Of a stretch of DNA of 64,000 nucleotides, positions 1-10,115 are shown piece by piece. The notes under the pieces were generated by a model. That model had not been told where the DNA came from and did no database searches. It was given only the letters and a program-made list of their open reading frames with translations. Numbering within the stretch: the stretch's first letter is position 1; every line of letters starts with the position of its first letter. Source of the DNA: Winkia neuii (GTDB taxonomy: Bacteria > Actinomycetota > Actinomycetes > Actinomycetales > Actinomycetaceae). The stretch covers positions 1,612,001 to 1,676,000 of the forward strand of contig NZ_CP118946.1 of assembly GCF_029011175.1 (NCBI RefSeq). The letters are read 5' to 3'. A program made the translations under genes and the position numbers.

Positions 1-2
1 CG

Positions 3-1478
3 CGCGCTATTTTGTTCAACCATAGTGGCGACATTGTGGCTTCGGCACAGAAGGAACACGAACAGATCTTCCCGAAGCCAGGCTGGGTAGAGCACAATCC
101 CATCGAGATTTGGGACAACGTGCGTTACTGCGTGGCATCTACTTTGCAACAGGCACAGATCAATAGGCACGCGATTGCAGCGGTAGGCATTACGAACCAG
201 CGTGAAACCGTAGTCGTTTGGGATAAGAACACTGGCGAGCCCGTTTACAACGCAATCGTCTGGCAGGATACTCGTACCTCCAAGATTATTCGCGAGCTTG
301 CCGGCGAGGACGGGCTGTCTAAGTACCGCAACATTTGCGGCCTCGACCTGTCCACTTACTATTCCGGCCCGGAGCTGAAGTGGATTTTGGACAATGTCGA
401 GGGTGCCCGCGAGCGCGCGGAGGCCGGGGAGCTGCTGTTTGGTAACACGGACACTTGGGTGCTGTGGAATCTAACTGGTGGGGTCAACGGTGGCGTGCAC
501 AAGACTGACGTCACTAACGCTTCGCGTACGATGCTGATGGATATTAGGACGCTGAAGTGGCGCGAGGACGTGTGCAAGGATTTCGGCATTCCTATGAAGA
601 TGCTTCCCGAGATTTGCTCGTCTTCGGAAATTTACGGCTACGGTAGGAAGAATGGTCTGCTGATCGATACTCCTGTTGCGGGTATTTTGGGCGATCAGCA
701 GGCGGCTACTTTCGGGCAGGCGTGTTTCAAGAAGGGCATGGCTAAGAATACTTACGGCACCGGCTGCTTCACCCTGATCAATACGGGTAAGGAGCCCGTC
801 TTCTCCGAGAACGGTCTGCTGACCACCGTTGCTTACAAGATTGGCGACCAGGAGCCTTCTTACGCGCTCGAGGGTTCGATCGCGGTTACCGGATCGCTGA
901 TTCAGTGGCTGCGGGACAATTTGGGAATTATTTCTTCTTCTTCCGAGGTCGAAGAGCTGGCTTCCAGCGTCGAGGACAATGGGGGCGTCTACTTCGTTCC
1001 CGCTTTCTCGGGTCTGTTTGCCCCGTACTGGAAGGATGATGCTCGCGGCGTGATTGTGGGCCTGACTCGGTACAACACCAAGGCACACATTGCCCGGGCG
1101 GCATTGGAGGCTACGGCTTTCCAGACGCGCGAGGTGCTCGAGGCCATGAATGCTGATTCTGGCGTGGAGCTGACCGAGCTGCGTGTGGACGGCGGCATGA
1201 CTAATGACAACCTGCTCATGCAGTTCCAGGCTGATCAGCTCGGATGCAAGATTGTGCGCCCGAAGGTCATGGAGACTACCGCGCTCGGTGCGGCCTATGC
1301 TGCGGGCATCGCGGTTGGTTTCTGGGAGGGCGAATCCGACGTGGAAGCCAACTGGGCCAAGAAGGACGAATGGAATCCTGGCGAGGATCGCGAAGAATAC
1401 GATCGCACCTACAGGCTGTGGAAGAAGGCTGTAACGCGCACCTTCGAATGGGTTGACAAGGACGTAGCAACCGAGTAA
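3..1478 (+). CDS. glpK: Glycerol kinase, 5' end outside the window
   Basis: ATP-dependent phosphorylation of glycerol to sn-glycerol 3-phosphate in the cytoplasm, the entry step of glycerol catabolism. The frame is already open at base 3 and reads RAILFNHSGDIV, matching the strand just after the first phosphate-binding motif of FGGY kinases, so only a short N-terminus is missing. Family marks visible are PKPGWVEHNP, the GDQQAA nucleotide-binding motif and GLFAPYW. The C-terminus is intact, ending at a TAA. A strong hairpin terminator follows 15 bases later. Xylulokinase-type relatives are the main alternative, but PKPGWVEH is characteristic of GlpK. Confidence 0.93.
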   Translation, partial: RAILFNHSGDIVASAQKEHEQIFPKPGWVEHNPIEIWDNVRYCVASTLQQAQINRHAIAAVGITNQRETVVVWDKNTGEPVYNAIVWQDTRTSKIIRELAGEDGLSKYRNICGLDLSTYYSGPELKWILDNVEGARERAEAGELLFGNTDTWVLWNLTGGVNGGVHKTDVTNASRTMLMDIRTLKWREDVCKDFGIPMKMLPEICSSSEIYGYGRKNGLLIDTPVAGILGDQQAATFGQACFKKGMAKNTYGTGCFTLINTGKEPVFSENGLLTTVAYKIGDQEPSYALEGSIAVTGSLIQWLRDNLGIISSSSEVEELASSVEDNGGVYFVPAFSGLFAPYWKDDARGVIVGLTRYNTKAHIARAALEATAFQTREVLEAMNADSGVELTELRVDGGMTNDNLLMQFQADQLGCKIVRPKVMETTALGAAYAAGIAVGFWEGESDVEANWAKKDEWNPGEDREEYDRTYRLWKKAVTRTFEWVDKDVATE

Positions 1479-1492
1479 TCCCAGTTTGTTCC

Positions 1493-1527
1493 GGCTAGCC
1501 CAAGGTTTTGCCTTGGGCTAGCCTTTT
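1493..1527 (+). terminator. Intrinsic terminator after glpK
   Basis: Perfect 13-bp stem (1493-1505 with 1511-1523), a 5-base loop and then TTTT. It lies immediately before the start of the next gene at 1531, so that gene needs its own promoter or read-through. Confidence 0.9.
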
Positions 1528-1530
1528 GTT

Positions 1531-2133
1531 ATGGCCAACCTGCTAAGCAAGTCGCTCCGTTCCGGCTTAGCCTACGCCCTCGTAAAAATTGGTCGGGTGC
1601 GGCTAGAAGAAGAGAGCCTTTCCCCGAAGAGCTTTTCTTCCCCAACTATCTTTTACGCGAACCACACTTCTCACCTAGATTTCTTGCTGATTTGGACGCT
1701 GTTGCCGCTTCGCGGGCAACTGCATCCCGTGGCGGCCAAAGACTACTGGCAGGTATTTCCCCGCTCGGCACCCGCTCGCTTTTTTCACGCCTACCTGGTC
1801 GATCGGGGCGGTCGGGGCAGAAGAAACCAGGTGAAGGGCATGAGTCAGGTGCTGGCAGCAGGCGATTCGATCCTCATTTTTCCCGAGGGCACCCGGGGCG
1901 ATGGACGAACCCTAGGCCGATTCCACCGCGGGTTATATTTCTTGGCGAAGCAGAACCCGGACGTACCGGTGGTTCCTATCCGATTGCGCAATCTTGCTAG
2001 GATTCTGCCAAAGGGCCAGCATGTTCCGTCTTTGCACAGGGCAACAGTTGCTTTCCTGCCTCCGCTTGTCTTGCGGAGCACGGACTCGCCTGCTTCTTTC
2101 CTGTTGCGGGCCAGGAGTTTGCTTACCAACTAG
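1531..2133 (+). CDS. 1-acylglycerol-3-phosphate O-acyltransferase family protein (PlsC-like)
   Basis: Membrane-associated acyltransferase of the PlsC family, expected to transfer an acyl chain to a lysophospholipid. The catalytic NHTSHLD motif (H-x4-D) is at residues 44-50 and the substrate-binding FPEGTR motif at 117-122. At 200 aa it is a short but complete family member. It begins only 4 bases after the glpK terminator and its stop overlaps the convergent glycosylase gene by 4 bases. The exact lipid substrate cannot be read from sequence. Confidence 0.85.
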   Translation: MANLLSKSLRSGLAYALVKIGRVRLEEESLSPKSFSSPTIFYANHTSHLDFLLIWTLLPLRGQLHPVAAKDYWQVFPRSAPARFFHAYLVDRGGRGRRNQVKGMSQVLAAGDSILIFPEGTRGDGRTLGRFHRGLYFLAKQNPDVPVVPIRLRNLARILPKGQHVPSLHRATVAFLPPLVLRSTDSPASFLLRARSLLTN

Positions 2134-2900
2134 CGCTGGCAGCCGGGGCACCAAAACAGCCTGCGCCCGCCCATCAGGGTTTCTTTTACGGTGGTCCCAC
2201 ACCTCGGGCAGGCCCGCCCAGTCCGGTGGTAGACGGCGAAGCGGGTATCTACCTCGTCGGCGCCCGCCCTCTTGTATTTGCTTTCTAAGGTGTCGATGAT
2301 TCCGCTTTGTAGGCCTTGCCCCATTGCACAGGCCAGGTCATCCCACAACCTTTCTAGTCTGGGCACCGCCACGTTCTGGCCTTTTCGAAACGGCGAAATG
2401 CCCACGCGAAAGAGGCACTCGGCGCGATAGATGTTCCCCGGCCCGGACACCACCTTCTGATCCATGACCAGTTTGCCGATGGGCACCGCCTTCTTCTTGA
2501 TCGCCAGGCAAAAACGCTCTTTGCCCTGCGGATCGGCGCGCAGCGGGTCGGGGCCGAGGCGGCCTATCACGGCACGCACGCCTGTTTCGTCTAATAATTC
2601 ACAGGTGTTCGGACCAGACAGGTACGCGCTGTTGGATCCACTTGAAAGCGCCAGCCGCACATTCGGCCCGCCGCTGCTCCGCCAGTCCCCGTATAGCCCA
2701 AGGTGAACGTGCACGTAGAGGTCGCTGAAGTGCAGAAATAGATGTTTTCCCCAGGCGAAGGCCTCCTGCAGCACCTGCCCGTTGATCCGTGCTGCCTGGG
2801 AGACGAAGCGTCCTTGCGGCGAGGAGGCCGCTACCGGCCTCCCCCGGAATAGTTCCTCGAGCATCCGCGCCTGTCGATGAATCTTATGGCCTTCAGGCAC
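2130..2900 (-). CDS. nei: Endonuclease VIII-type DNA glycosylase (Nei/Fpg family)
   Basis: Bifunctional base-excision repair glycosylase/AP lyase acting on oxidised bases. The start is set by MPEGH: after Met removal Pro2 becomes the catalytic nucleophile and Glu3 the general acid. The C-terminal zinc finger is complete, with Cys pairs at 231/234 and 251/254. The helix-two-turn-helix region contains SGPGNIYRAECLF. The overall pattern (MPEGHKIH rather than MPELPEVE) resembles actinobacterial Nei1 more than MutM/Fpg. Length is 256 aa. Confidence 0.88.
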   Translation of the reverse strand: MPEGHKIHRQARMLEELFRGRPVAASSPQGRFVSQAARINGQVLQEAFAWGKHLFLHFSDLYVHVHLGLYGDWRSSGGPNVRLALSSGSNSAYLSGPNTCELLDETGVRAVIGRLGPDPLRADPQGKERFCLAIKKKAVPIGKLVMDQKVVSGPGNIYRAECLFRVGISPFRKGQNVAVPRLERLWDDLACAMGQGLQSGIIDTLESKYKRAGADEVDTRFAVYHRTGRACPRCGTTVKETLMGGRRLFWCPGCQR

Positions 2901-2959
2901 CCTTTCCCCCTAAAGTCAACTATCCTAGTTTAGGCCAGTTCCCCTACCAGGAGGCTCCT

Positions 2960-4302
2960 TTGCAAGACGACGTAAGCACCGCCAAGATTCGGGACCTCAT
3001 TGACCATCGCGACCTCACCTCGCTGGCGGCGCTGGTACGTGGGCTTTCTACTAACCGCACCGTTAGGGTGCTGTCCGAGCTTCCTTTGAAAGAGGCCGCG
3101 GTTGTCTTCCGGCTTCTAGAGAAGAACATGTCGCTGAAGGCCTTCGAGGAATTGGACCAGCCCACCCAGGCGGATTTGATCAGCCAACTCTCGCGTAGCC
3201 AAGTCCTCGACATCTTCCGCTCTTTGGATCCAGAAGATCAGACCTGGCTCCTTGACGAGGTGCCTTCTAAGGTTGCCAAGCAAATTGTTTCCAGCCTGGA
3301 TCCGGCCGAAGTCGAAGACACTATGAATCTTCTGGGCTATAGGCGCGATTCTATTGGCCGGCGCATGTCGCCCCAGGAATTGCGGTCGAATCCTTCCGAA
3401 ACTGCCGCGGGCCTGCTGGAGCGCATTGGCGCTCACGACGCAGACAACGACATTCTGTCTGAAATTCCGGTGCTCACTACCGACCGCAAACTGGTAGGCA
3501 AAGTGGAATTGAAATCGCTGCTGTCGGCTCCACCTGAGACCCAGGTGGGCGATCTGATGGTGATCGACCCGTTCTACTCTTTCACTTACGAGGACGAAGA
3601 AAAGGTGGCGCGCGAGATTTTGCGTCACGGTGAGCTGATCCACCCCATAGTGGATTCCGAGAAGCGACTGGTAGGTATCGTTCCCCTGTTGGACGCGGCC
3701 CGCATTGACTACCAGGCAGCCGAAGAGGACCACGCTCGCGCAGGTGCAGCTGAACCACTGCGCAGGCCTTACTTACTCACTTCTGTTTTAAGGTGGCTCG
3801 CTCCCGTATCGTATGGCTACTGGTATTGGGCATTTCGGCCACTTTGACCGTGCAGGTACTAGAGGTATTCGAGGCGACCCTGTCTCAGAAGATCGCGCTA
3901 TCTTTATTTATTCCCCTACTGATTGGCATTGGGGGCAATACCGGCTCGCAGGCCGCAACTACCGTCACTCGCGCCCTCGCCACCGGCGAGATCGGCATTC
4001 GCGACGTTGGCAAAGTGGCCTTCAAGGAAGTACGCACCGGACTACTGGTAGGCGCATTGTTAGCGGTAGTGGCACTAATAATTGCCTCCCTGGTTTACGG
4101 CATCGATATTGGCAGCGTAATTGGGCTAACCCTGATCTTGAATTGCCCAATTGCCGCTACCGTCGGTGGCGTAATTCCACTGGTTGCTAAAGCCTGCAAG
4201 GTTGATCCGGCAGTTTTTTCGACCCCGTTTATCTCTACGTTCTGCGACGCTACCGGCCTGCTGGTCTACTTCATGGTTGCCAAAACACTGCTCGGCCTTT
4301 AG
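2960..4302 (+). pseudogene. mgtE: Magnesium transporter MgtE, broken by a -1 frameshift
   Basis: MgtE-type Mg2+ channel: cytosolic N domain, paired CBS domains, then five membrane helices. The likely start is a TTG at 2960 preceded by AGGAGG at 2949-2954. The N domain and CBS part (ETQVGDLM, HPIVDSEKRLVGIV) read in one frame to about 3790. The membrane part (ARSRIVWLLVLGISATLT, GIGGNTGSQ, ISTFCDATGLLVYF) reads in the -1 frame to the stop at 4302. The break falls in a run of four T at about 3788-3791; one extra T would restore TSVFKVARSRIVWLL. It is either a homopolymer under-call or a recent lesion; no classical slippery heptamer is in frame. Confidence 0.85.
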
Positions 4303-4742
4303 TCCCGCCAGCGCGAGCTAGCACACATACCTTAGGACGCTTTAATCTGAAATGAGATCTTCGTCTCTAAACGGTCCGCACGGGGCTGCGAAAGTAAACA
4401 ACACCTACATTAGGCACCTTATAGATAATTTCCTCTTAGCTTGGCGGGACTAAAGCCCCGTACGAAAACAAACCAGGCGGTGGGCCCCGGAAAACTTCTG
4501 CGCCATTAGGCACCACAGAGACCACTGTCACATGCAATAAAGCTGGAAAAATTAATAAACTACTCTCCCCCACCGTTAAGACCTACTATTATTTTGCGTT
4601 AGGCCACATATTGCCTTACTTTCTCTTTACTCATTTTTCTTTTACAAACTGCGATTTTTGTCAGATTCAAGGTACCCTCCATAGGTACGCTCACCTTCGG
4701 GTGAGCCTCGTAAGTTCCGTATCCGCCTAGCAAAGGACACCG
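4303..4742. other. AT-rich intergenic region upstream of the serine operon
   Basis: 440 bp with no credible reading frame. The distal half is AT-rich and probably holds the promoter of the downstream transporter. A GCTCACC-TTC-GGGTGAGC hairpin lies at about 4689-4706 inside the leader, roughly 35 bases before the start codon. It has no T tract, so attenuation is possible but unproven. Confidence 0.5.
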
Positions 4743-6035
4743 ATGTCCAATTCAAGAGTTGAGAAGAAACCGACTTCCGATCCCGGCTCCAGTAAGGATG
4801 TGCAGAAGCCTGGTACCGGCACCGATATCACTTGGGCAATTAGCCTCTTCGGCACCGCGGTGGGCGCAGGCATTTTGTTCCTCCCCATCAACGCTGGTGC
4901 AAACGGCCTCTGGCCCTTGCTGATCGTCACGATCCTGATTGGGCCAATGACCTATTTCGCTCACAGGGCCTTGTCCCACTTTGTTTGTGATTCTCCCCGC
5001 AAGGGCGAGGACATCACCAAGGTGGCAGAAGGCTACTTTGGGCTTGGCTGGGGCCGTTTCATTACTGCCCTATACTTCCTTGCAATTTTCCCCATCGTTT
5101 TGATTTACGGCGTCTCCATCACCAACGCGGTAGATTCGCTGATGGTAAACCAGCTGCACATGTCCCCGTGGCCGCGCTGGCTCCTTTCCGGCGTGCTAAT
5201 TGGCGCCATGATGCTGGTTATGGTTTTGGGCCAAAAGCTGATGCTCATCGTCACTTCTGCCCTGGTTTACCCGCTGATCCTGTGCCTGTTCGGCATTTCG
5301 CTATACCTGATTCCGCACTGGAATTTCTCGGGTGGTCTAGGTGAGTTCCCTTCGTTCGGAAACCTTTTGAAGTACATCTGGATTTCGATCCCCGTACTGG
5401 TTTTCGCATTCAACCACTCCCCCGCCATTTCGCAGTTCTCGCTAGCTATGCAGCGTATTTACGGCGAGAAGGCAACAAAGAAGGCTTCGCGCGTACTGCT
5501 GTACACCACGTGTATGCTGGTGGTCTTCACCATGCTGTTCGTGTGGTCTTGCGTGCTCACTCTTGGCGAGGACGGCCTGTCAAAGGCTCGTTCCACCAAC
5601 CTTCCGGTGCTGTCTTACTTGGCGAACGTGCTGCACACCCCAGTAATTGAATACCTCGGCCCAGCAATCGCTATTGCGGCAATTGTTTCTTCCTTCTTCG
5701 GCCACTACCTAGGCGCTGCTGAGGGCGCTGTCGGCATCGTCCGTCAGGTTGCTCCTTCCTACGTAGGCAGGGTCGGCGAACGCCGCATCTACGGTTACGT
5801 AGCCGTGTTCGTATTCCTGTTCACCTGGATCGTTGCGATCTTCAACCCATCCATCTTGGACCTCATCGAATCGCTGTCCGGCCCGGTCATCGCTTCGATC
5901 CTGTACCTGATGCCGATGGTTGCCTTCTACACGGTTCCCTCGCTCAAGAAGTATCGCCATCGCGCATCCAACATCTTTGTTATCGTGATGGGACTCCTTG
6001 CGGTAAGCGCGATTATCTTCAAGCTCGTCGCATAA
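4743..6035 (+). CDS. Amino acid permease, probable serine transporter (HAAAP/SdaC-like)
   Basis: Polytopic membrane protein of 430 aa with about 11 hydrophobic segments and the N-terminal glycine-rich helix FGTAVGAGILFLPI typical of hydroxy/aromatic amino acid permeases. A cytosolic tail of about 28 residues precedes the first helix. AAAGGAC lies just upstream of the ATG. It is followed 33 bases later by L-serine dehydratase in the same direction, so import and deamination of serine are probably co-expressed. Threonine is an alternative substrate. Confidence 0.82.
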   Translation: MSNSRVEKKPTSDPGSSKDVQKPGTGTDITWAISLFGTAVGAGILFLPINAGANGLWPLLIVTILIGPMTYFAHRALSHFVCDSPRKGEDITKVAEGYFGLGWGRFITALYFLAIFPIVLIYGVSITNAVDSLMVNQLHMSPWPRWLLSGVLIGAMMLVMVLGQKLMLIVTSALVYPLILCLFGISLYLIPHWNFSGGLGEFPSFGNLLKYIWISIPVLVFAFNHSPAISQFSLAMQRIYGEKATKKASRVLLYTTCMLVVFTMLFVWSCVLTLGEDGLSKARSTNLPVLSYLANVLHTPVIEYLGPAIAIAAIVSSFFGHYLGAAEGAVGIVRQVAPSYVGRVGERRIYGYVAVFVFLFTWIVAIFNPSILDLIESLSGPVIASILYLMPMVAFYTVPSLKKYRHRASNIFVIVMGLLAVSAIIFKLVA

Positions 6036-6068
6036 GTTCCATCAAGGCCAACGGCAGAAAGTAGAATC

Positions 6069-7463
6069 ATGACGGTTAGCGTTTTTGATCTGTTCAGCAT
6101 CGGGATCGGCCCCTCCTCTTCCCACACCGTGGGTCCAATGGCGGCCGCTGCCGATTTCATTGACAAACTTCGCGAGGACGGCTATTTGCACAAGGTGGCG
6201 AATATCCAGGTCGACTTGTTTGGTTCACTTGCTGCCACCGGCCTTGGCCACGGCACTTTCGGTGCCGTGCTGCTAGGGCTAGAGGGCAACCGCCCTCAAA
6301 AGATTGGCCCCGACGAGGTCGACGGTCGCCTAGCCGAGATCGCGGACGGGTCCCCACTTCGTCTGGGTGGGGACGGCCCGTCGATCAAATACGGGATTGA
6401 CGACCTGATCAAGCGGCCGTTGACCGTGCTTCCTAGGCACGCCAACGGCATGCGCTTCCAGGCCTTTGATGCCGCCGGAAACAACCTGTTCGACCGCTAC
6501 TCGTATTCAATCGGCGGCGGGTTCGTAGTACACGATGGCGAGGATGCCACTGCCATTGTGCAAGATGGCGCCAAGCTGCCCTACGAATACACTTCGGGGG
6601 AAGATCTGGCTCGCCACTGCAAAGAGACGGGCATGCGCATCTCTGAGGTCGGCATGGCTAACGAGTCTGCGCGCTCTTCGAAGGAAGAGGTTGTCGAGCG
6701 TCTTCTAGAGATCGCGAGCGTCATGGACGAATGCGCCAAGCACTCCCTCACCCGTAAGGGCGTTCTGCCTGGCGGGCTAAAGACCCAACGGCGTGCCCCC
6801 AAGTGGTACGAGCGGCTGAAGCGCATCGACCCGAACCACGACGTGGGCCACTGGCTCGAATGGGTCAACTTGATTGCGCTTGCAGTCAACGAAGAAAACG
6901 CCTCGGGCGGACGCATTGTCACCGCTCCTACTAACGGTGCTGCGGGGATTATCCCAGCTGTACTGTTCTACGCCCTGCACTACACGGACCGGGCGAAAGA
7001 GGACACTGACGAGGCGCGTCGTTCCATCATCTGCGACTTCCTTCTTGCTGCTGGCGCGGTAGGTTCCGTGATCAAGGAACAGTCCTCCATCTCGGGTGCC
7101 GAGGTCGGCTGCCAAGGCGAGGTCGGATCTGCGTCTTCGATGGCTGCTGCCGGACTTGCCGAGGTGATGGGCGGAACCCCCACCCAGGTGATGAATGCGG
7201 GCGAAATCGCGATGGAACACCACTTGGGGCTCACCTGCGATCCCGTTGGTGGTCTGGTACAGGTTCCGTGCATCGAGCGCAACGCTATTGCAGCCGCCAC
7301 GGCTGTGAATGCGGCCCGCATGGCCCTGTTCGATGATGGCGATTCGGCAATGGTTTCCTTGGACGCCGTTGTGAAGACCATGAAGGAAACGGGTGCCGAC
7401 ATGTCGAACAAGTACAAAGAGACTGCCCTTGGCGGTCTTGCTGTGACGGTAGTCGAATGTTAG
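6069..7463 (+). CDS. sdaA: L-serine ammonia-lyase (single-chain, iron-sulfur)
   Basis: Converts L-serine to pyruvate and ammonia using a [4Fe-4S] cluster. The N-terminal beta domain has SSSHTVGPM. The C-terminal alpha domain shows [14 protein letters not shown] and [16 protein letters not shown], which hold cluster cysteines. At 464 aa both domains are fused, as in E. coli SdaA, and the frame is intact. It sits just downstream of the transporter and ahead of a strong terminator, consistent with a two-gene serine utilisation operon. Confidence 0.93.
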   Translation: MTVSVFDLFSIGIGPSSSHTVGPMAAAADFIDKLREDGYLHKVANIQVDLFGSLAATGLGHGTFGAVLLGLEGNRPQKIGPDEVDGRLAEIADGSPLRLGGDGPSIKYGIDDLIKRPLTVLPRHANGMRFQAFDAAGNNLFDRYSYSIGGGFVVHDGEDATAIVQDGAKLPYEYTSGEDLARHCKETGMRISEVGMANESARSSKEEVVERLLEIASVMDECAKHSLTRKGVLPGGLKTQRRAPKWYERLKRIDPNHDVGHWLEWVNLIALAVNEENASGGRIVTAPTNGAAGIIPAVLFYALHYTDRAKEDTDEARRSIICDFLLAAGAVGSVIKEQSSISGAEVGCQGEVGSASSMAAAGLAEVMGGTPTQVMNAGEIAMEHHLGLTCDPVGGLVQVPCIERNAIAAATAVNAARMALFDDGDSAMVSLDAVVKTMKETGADMSNKYKETALGGLAVTVVEC

Positions 7464-7477
7464 GACGCTAGCTTTTA

Positions 7478-7511
7478 GATGTCCCCGGCCTGTGCCGGGG
7501 ACATCTTCTTT
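7478..7511 (+). terminator. Terminator of the serine operon
   Basis: 12-bp perfect stem GATGTCCCCGGC / GCCGGGGACATC followed by a T-rich run. Confidence 0.88.
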
Positions 7512-7568
7512 AATGGGAAATGCCCGGCTGCTTTTCCTTCGGTACGTGCGTGCCTATAAGCTATTGGC

Positions 7569-8417
7569 ATGGAACACACTTGGACCGTCACAGCCGATAC
7601 CGTCTTTCATGCGGACAATATGGACGTGCTGGGCCATCTGCCCTCCGAGTCTTTCCAACTCATCTACATAGATCCCCCATTCAATACTGGCAAGGTGCAA
7701 AAACGCCAGTCTCTAAAGACCGTCGCGGCAGAAGATGGTGGGCGCATCGGTTTCAAGGGGCAAAGCTATAAGGAAGTGCGCGGCAGGATCTATTCCTACA
7801 ACGATTCCTTTGCGGACTACTGGGAGTTCCTCTACCCCAGGCTGCAGGAAGCCTGGCGGCTATTAAAACCCTCCGGCACCCTGTATCTTCACCTAGATTT
7901 TCGGGAAGTCCACTACGCAAAAGTGCTGTTGGATGCCCTCTTTGGGCGCTCCTGCTTCCTGAACGAAATTATTTGGGCTTACGACTACGGTGCCCGTGCT
8001 AAACGAAAGTGGCCGGCCAAGCACGACAACATTTTGGTGTACGTAAAAGACCCAACGGCCTACTATTTCAACAATGCCGAGGTCGACCGCGAACCTTACA
8101 TGGCTCCCGGCCTGGTTACCCCGGAAAAGCGCGAGCGCGGCAAACTCCCCACCGACGTGTGGTGGCATACGATCGTGTCCCCTACTGGCAAAGAGAAAAC
8201 TGGCTATGCCACCCAAAAGCCCTTGGGGGTACTTCGGCGGATAGTGGCGGCCTCTTCGGCAAAGGACGATTGGGTGCTGGATTTCTTCGCCGGCTCGGGT
8301 ACAACAGGGGCTGCAGCCAGCGAACTGGGACGCCATTTCGTACTGGTCGACCAAAACCCGGCTGCCATAGAAACGATGCAGACCAGGTTTGCGGACCAGC
8401 AGGTAGATTTCCGCTAG
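7569..8417 (+). CDS. Site-specific DNA methyltransferase, beta class, no cognate nuclease nearby
   Basis: Amino-methyltransferase acting on adenine N6 or cytosine N4. The catalytic DPPFNTG motif is at residues 35-41, and the AdoMet-binding FFAGSGTTG motif comes late in the 282-aa chain. This order (IV before I) is that of beta-class enzymes. TQKPLGVLRRIV matches motif X. No restriction endonuclease is adjacent, so it may be a regulatory or housekeeping methylase. Its stop overlaps the convergent gene by 4 bases. Confidence 0.85.
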   Translation: MEHTWTVTADTVFHADNMDVLGHLPSESFQLIYIDPPFNTGKVQKRQSLKTVAAEDGGRIGFKGQSYKEVRGRIYSYNDSFADYWEFLYPRLQEAWRLLKPSGTLYLHLDFREVHYAKVLLDALFGRSCFLNEIIWAYDYGARAKRKWPAKHDNILVYVKDPTAYYFNNAEVDREPYMAPGLVTPEKRERGKLPTDVWWHTIVSPTGKEKTGYATQKPLGVLRRIVAASSAKDDWVLDFFAGSGTTGAAASELGRHFVLVDQNPAAIETMQTRFADQQVDFR

Positions 8418-9991
8418 CTGCGGGGAAGCACATCCCCCCAACGCCCGGTCAGGAATTCATCTGCCCAAAGGCCCATCTGCGTTGCGCCGGCTAGGTAGCT
8501 TCCCAACTGGTGCACCTTATCTGTGCTGGCAAACGCCTCAAAAGACATGGGATGGTTGAGCATCGTGCGGATTGACCGGTACTTAGAGAGCGCCTTGTCG
8601 GCTCCTACCAGCCGCATACCTGCCAATAGCCTAGCCTTTAGCGAGGCGTTCATTTGTGTGGACCTTGGGGCAAACAGCCCCATCTCTTTGCCCGTTATCT
8701 GATAGTAGATATCGGCAGTAAAACGCGCATACCACGCTCTGGTTGCAGTCAGTGCTTCGCTGCCAGCTAGCCACGCCTGCCACATGGGAAGGTCAAGCAT
8801 CGGCAGCGCCCAGCTGTAGCCGAAGAACTCATAGCCACACATGGAATTGTTGATGTATTTTGCCTGCCGCTCGATCAGGTTGAACCATTCCAAATATGCC
8901 TGCAAATCCCGGTTGGCGTGGCCGAGGCCTACCTGGCTGGCGACTGCGCGGACAGATTCCAGCCAGAGCGGGTTCGCGCATACACTTCTAGCCCTCCCCT
9001 GCTGGGAGGCGTGATGGCTAGCCAAGATTAGATTCAGCTCCTGGCCGCTAGGACGATGCTCAAGGATCTGTTCATCGTGCATGTTTCCCACGATGGTATG
9101 CCCGGGCAAGAAGACGGCATCAGGGGCGACCAGTTCCTGCTCGCGCATCTGGGTCAGGGCAAAGAAGTCCTGCACGTGCGGCAGCGACGTTCCCTTCCAC
9201 GTCTGCGCGACGAAGCGGTGTCCTTCTTCCGAATGCCATGCCTGCTGCACCTCTTCCACCGGCATGGGCACATATATCCATGGCAGCCCTAGATCATCGG
9301 CTACCGCCTTCGATATGCCACTTTCTGGGGAGTTTTCCTTACCATAGGTGAAGGTGAGGATATTGGCAGCACCAAGCTTTTTTAGCAACGCTGCCATAAG
9401 CCTAGAATCCAGCCCACCGGAAAGTGGCACCACCAACTGCCGGGAACCAGCCTGGTCCAATACTCGCTGCAGCGAGGTGGTCAGCGCCTCTTCAAAGAGT
9501 GCGTGGTATTCGCCCTCGTCAGTGATCGGTTCTGGATCGAAGGCGTAGGTGAAGTACGGGCTGACGCGACGCTCTCCGTTCTCTTCTAAGGTCACCTTGG
9601 TGCCCGCTTGCAAGGAATACACCCCGTCTAGCAAAGTGCGATCGGCGAGCACAAACGCCATGTGCGCAAACAGCTGCGCGTCCGCCCTACTCAGGTGCCA
9701 CAGGTTTCGGCTCCGAAATAGCTCTACATCGTCAGTAATGATCCACTTGCGCCCATCCCAGGCGTATAGAAGCGGATGCGAACGCACTCTGTCGCTGGCC
9801 ACCACGAGCTTGTCCGCACGCCGATCTACTACCATCCACTGCCCGGCAATAGCGGAAAGCGCCTCGTCCGTCAGGTCGCCGCGAAGGAGTTTAAGAGTTT
9901 CAGCCGAGGTCGATAGCGGAGTCCACAAATGTAATTTTCCACTTTCGTCACTAACCCAATTCCCGCTAGTTAACGCCAATTCATAGCCCAT
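8414..9991 (-). CDS. Asparagine-synthase-like amidotransferase
   Basis: 525-aa protein with a C-terminal asparagine synthase type ATP-pyrophosphatase domain; the PP-loop SGGLDSR is at residues 191-197. The N-terminal ~150 residues resemble a glutaminase-like fold but begin MGYELALT instead of MC, so the catalytic N-terminal Cys is absent and glutamine hydrolysis is unlikely. Its place beside a flippase and glycosyltransferases suggests amidation or modification of a surface glycan, which is inference. It is transcribed divergently from the flippase. Confidence 0.75.
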   Translation of the reverse strand: MGYELALTSGNWVSDESGKLHLWTPLSTSAETLKLLRGDLTDEALSAIAGQWMVVDRRADKLVVASDRVRSHPLLYAWDGRKWIITDDVELFRSRNLWHLSRADAQLFAHMAFVLADRTLLDGVYSLQAGTKVTLEENGERRVSPYFTYAFDPEPITDEGEYHALFEEALTTSLQRVLDQAGSRQLVVPLSGGLDSRLMAALLKKLGAANILTFTYGKENSPESGISKAVADDLGLPWIYVPMPVEEVQQAWHSEEGHRFVAQTWKGTSLPHVQDFFALTQMREQELVAPDAVFLPGHTIVGNMHDEQILEHRPSGQELNLILASHHASQQGRARSVCANPLWLESVRAVASQVGLGHANRDLQAYLEWFNLIERQAKYINNSMCGYEFFGYSWALPMLDLPMWQAWLAGSEALTATRAWYARFTADIYYQITGKEMGLFAPRSTQMNASLKARLLAGMRLVGADKALSKYRSIRTMLNHPMSFEAFASTDKVHQLGSYLAGATQMGLWADEFLTGRWGDVLPRS

Positions 9992-10115
9992 TTTCCCTCA
10001 CTGGCTGCATTGTAGAAGTGATATCTGCGTGTATTCTATCCTTCGCCGCAGTGGGGGAATGAAAACTGGCTGGTATAAACTAGTCCAGAACTAGGCAGAA
10101 GGAAAGGGCGCCCCA

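Noticed and set aside
3780-3800. Programmed -1 frameshift in mgtE
   Set aside because: The TTTTA sequence does not form an X-XXY-YYZ heptamer in the zero frame, and other genes nearby show the same kind of single-base loss.
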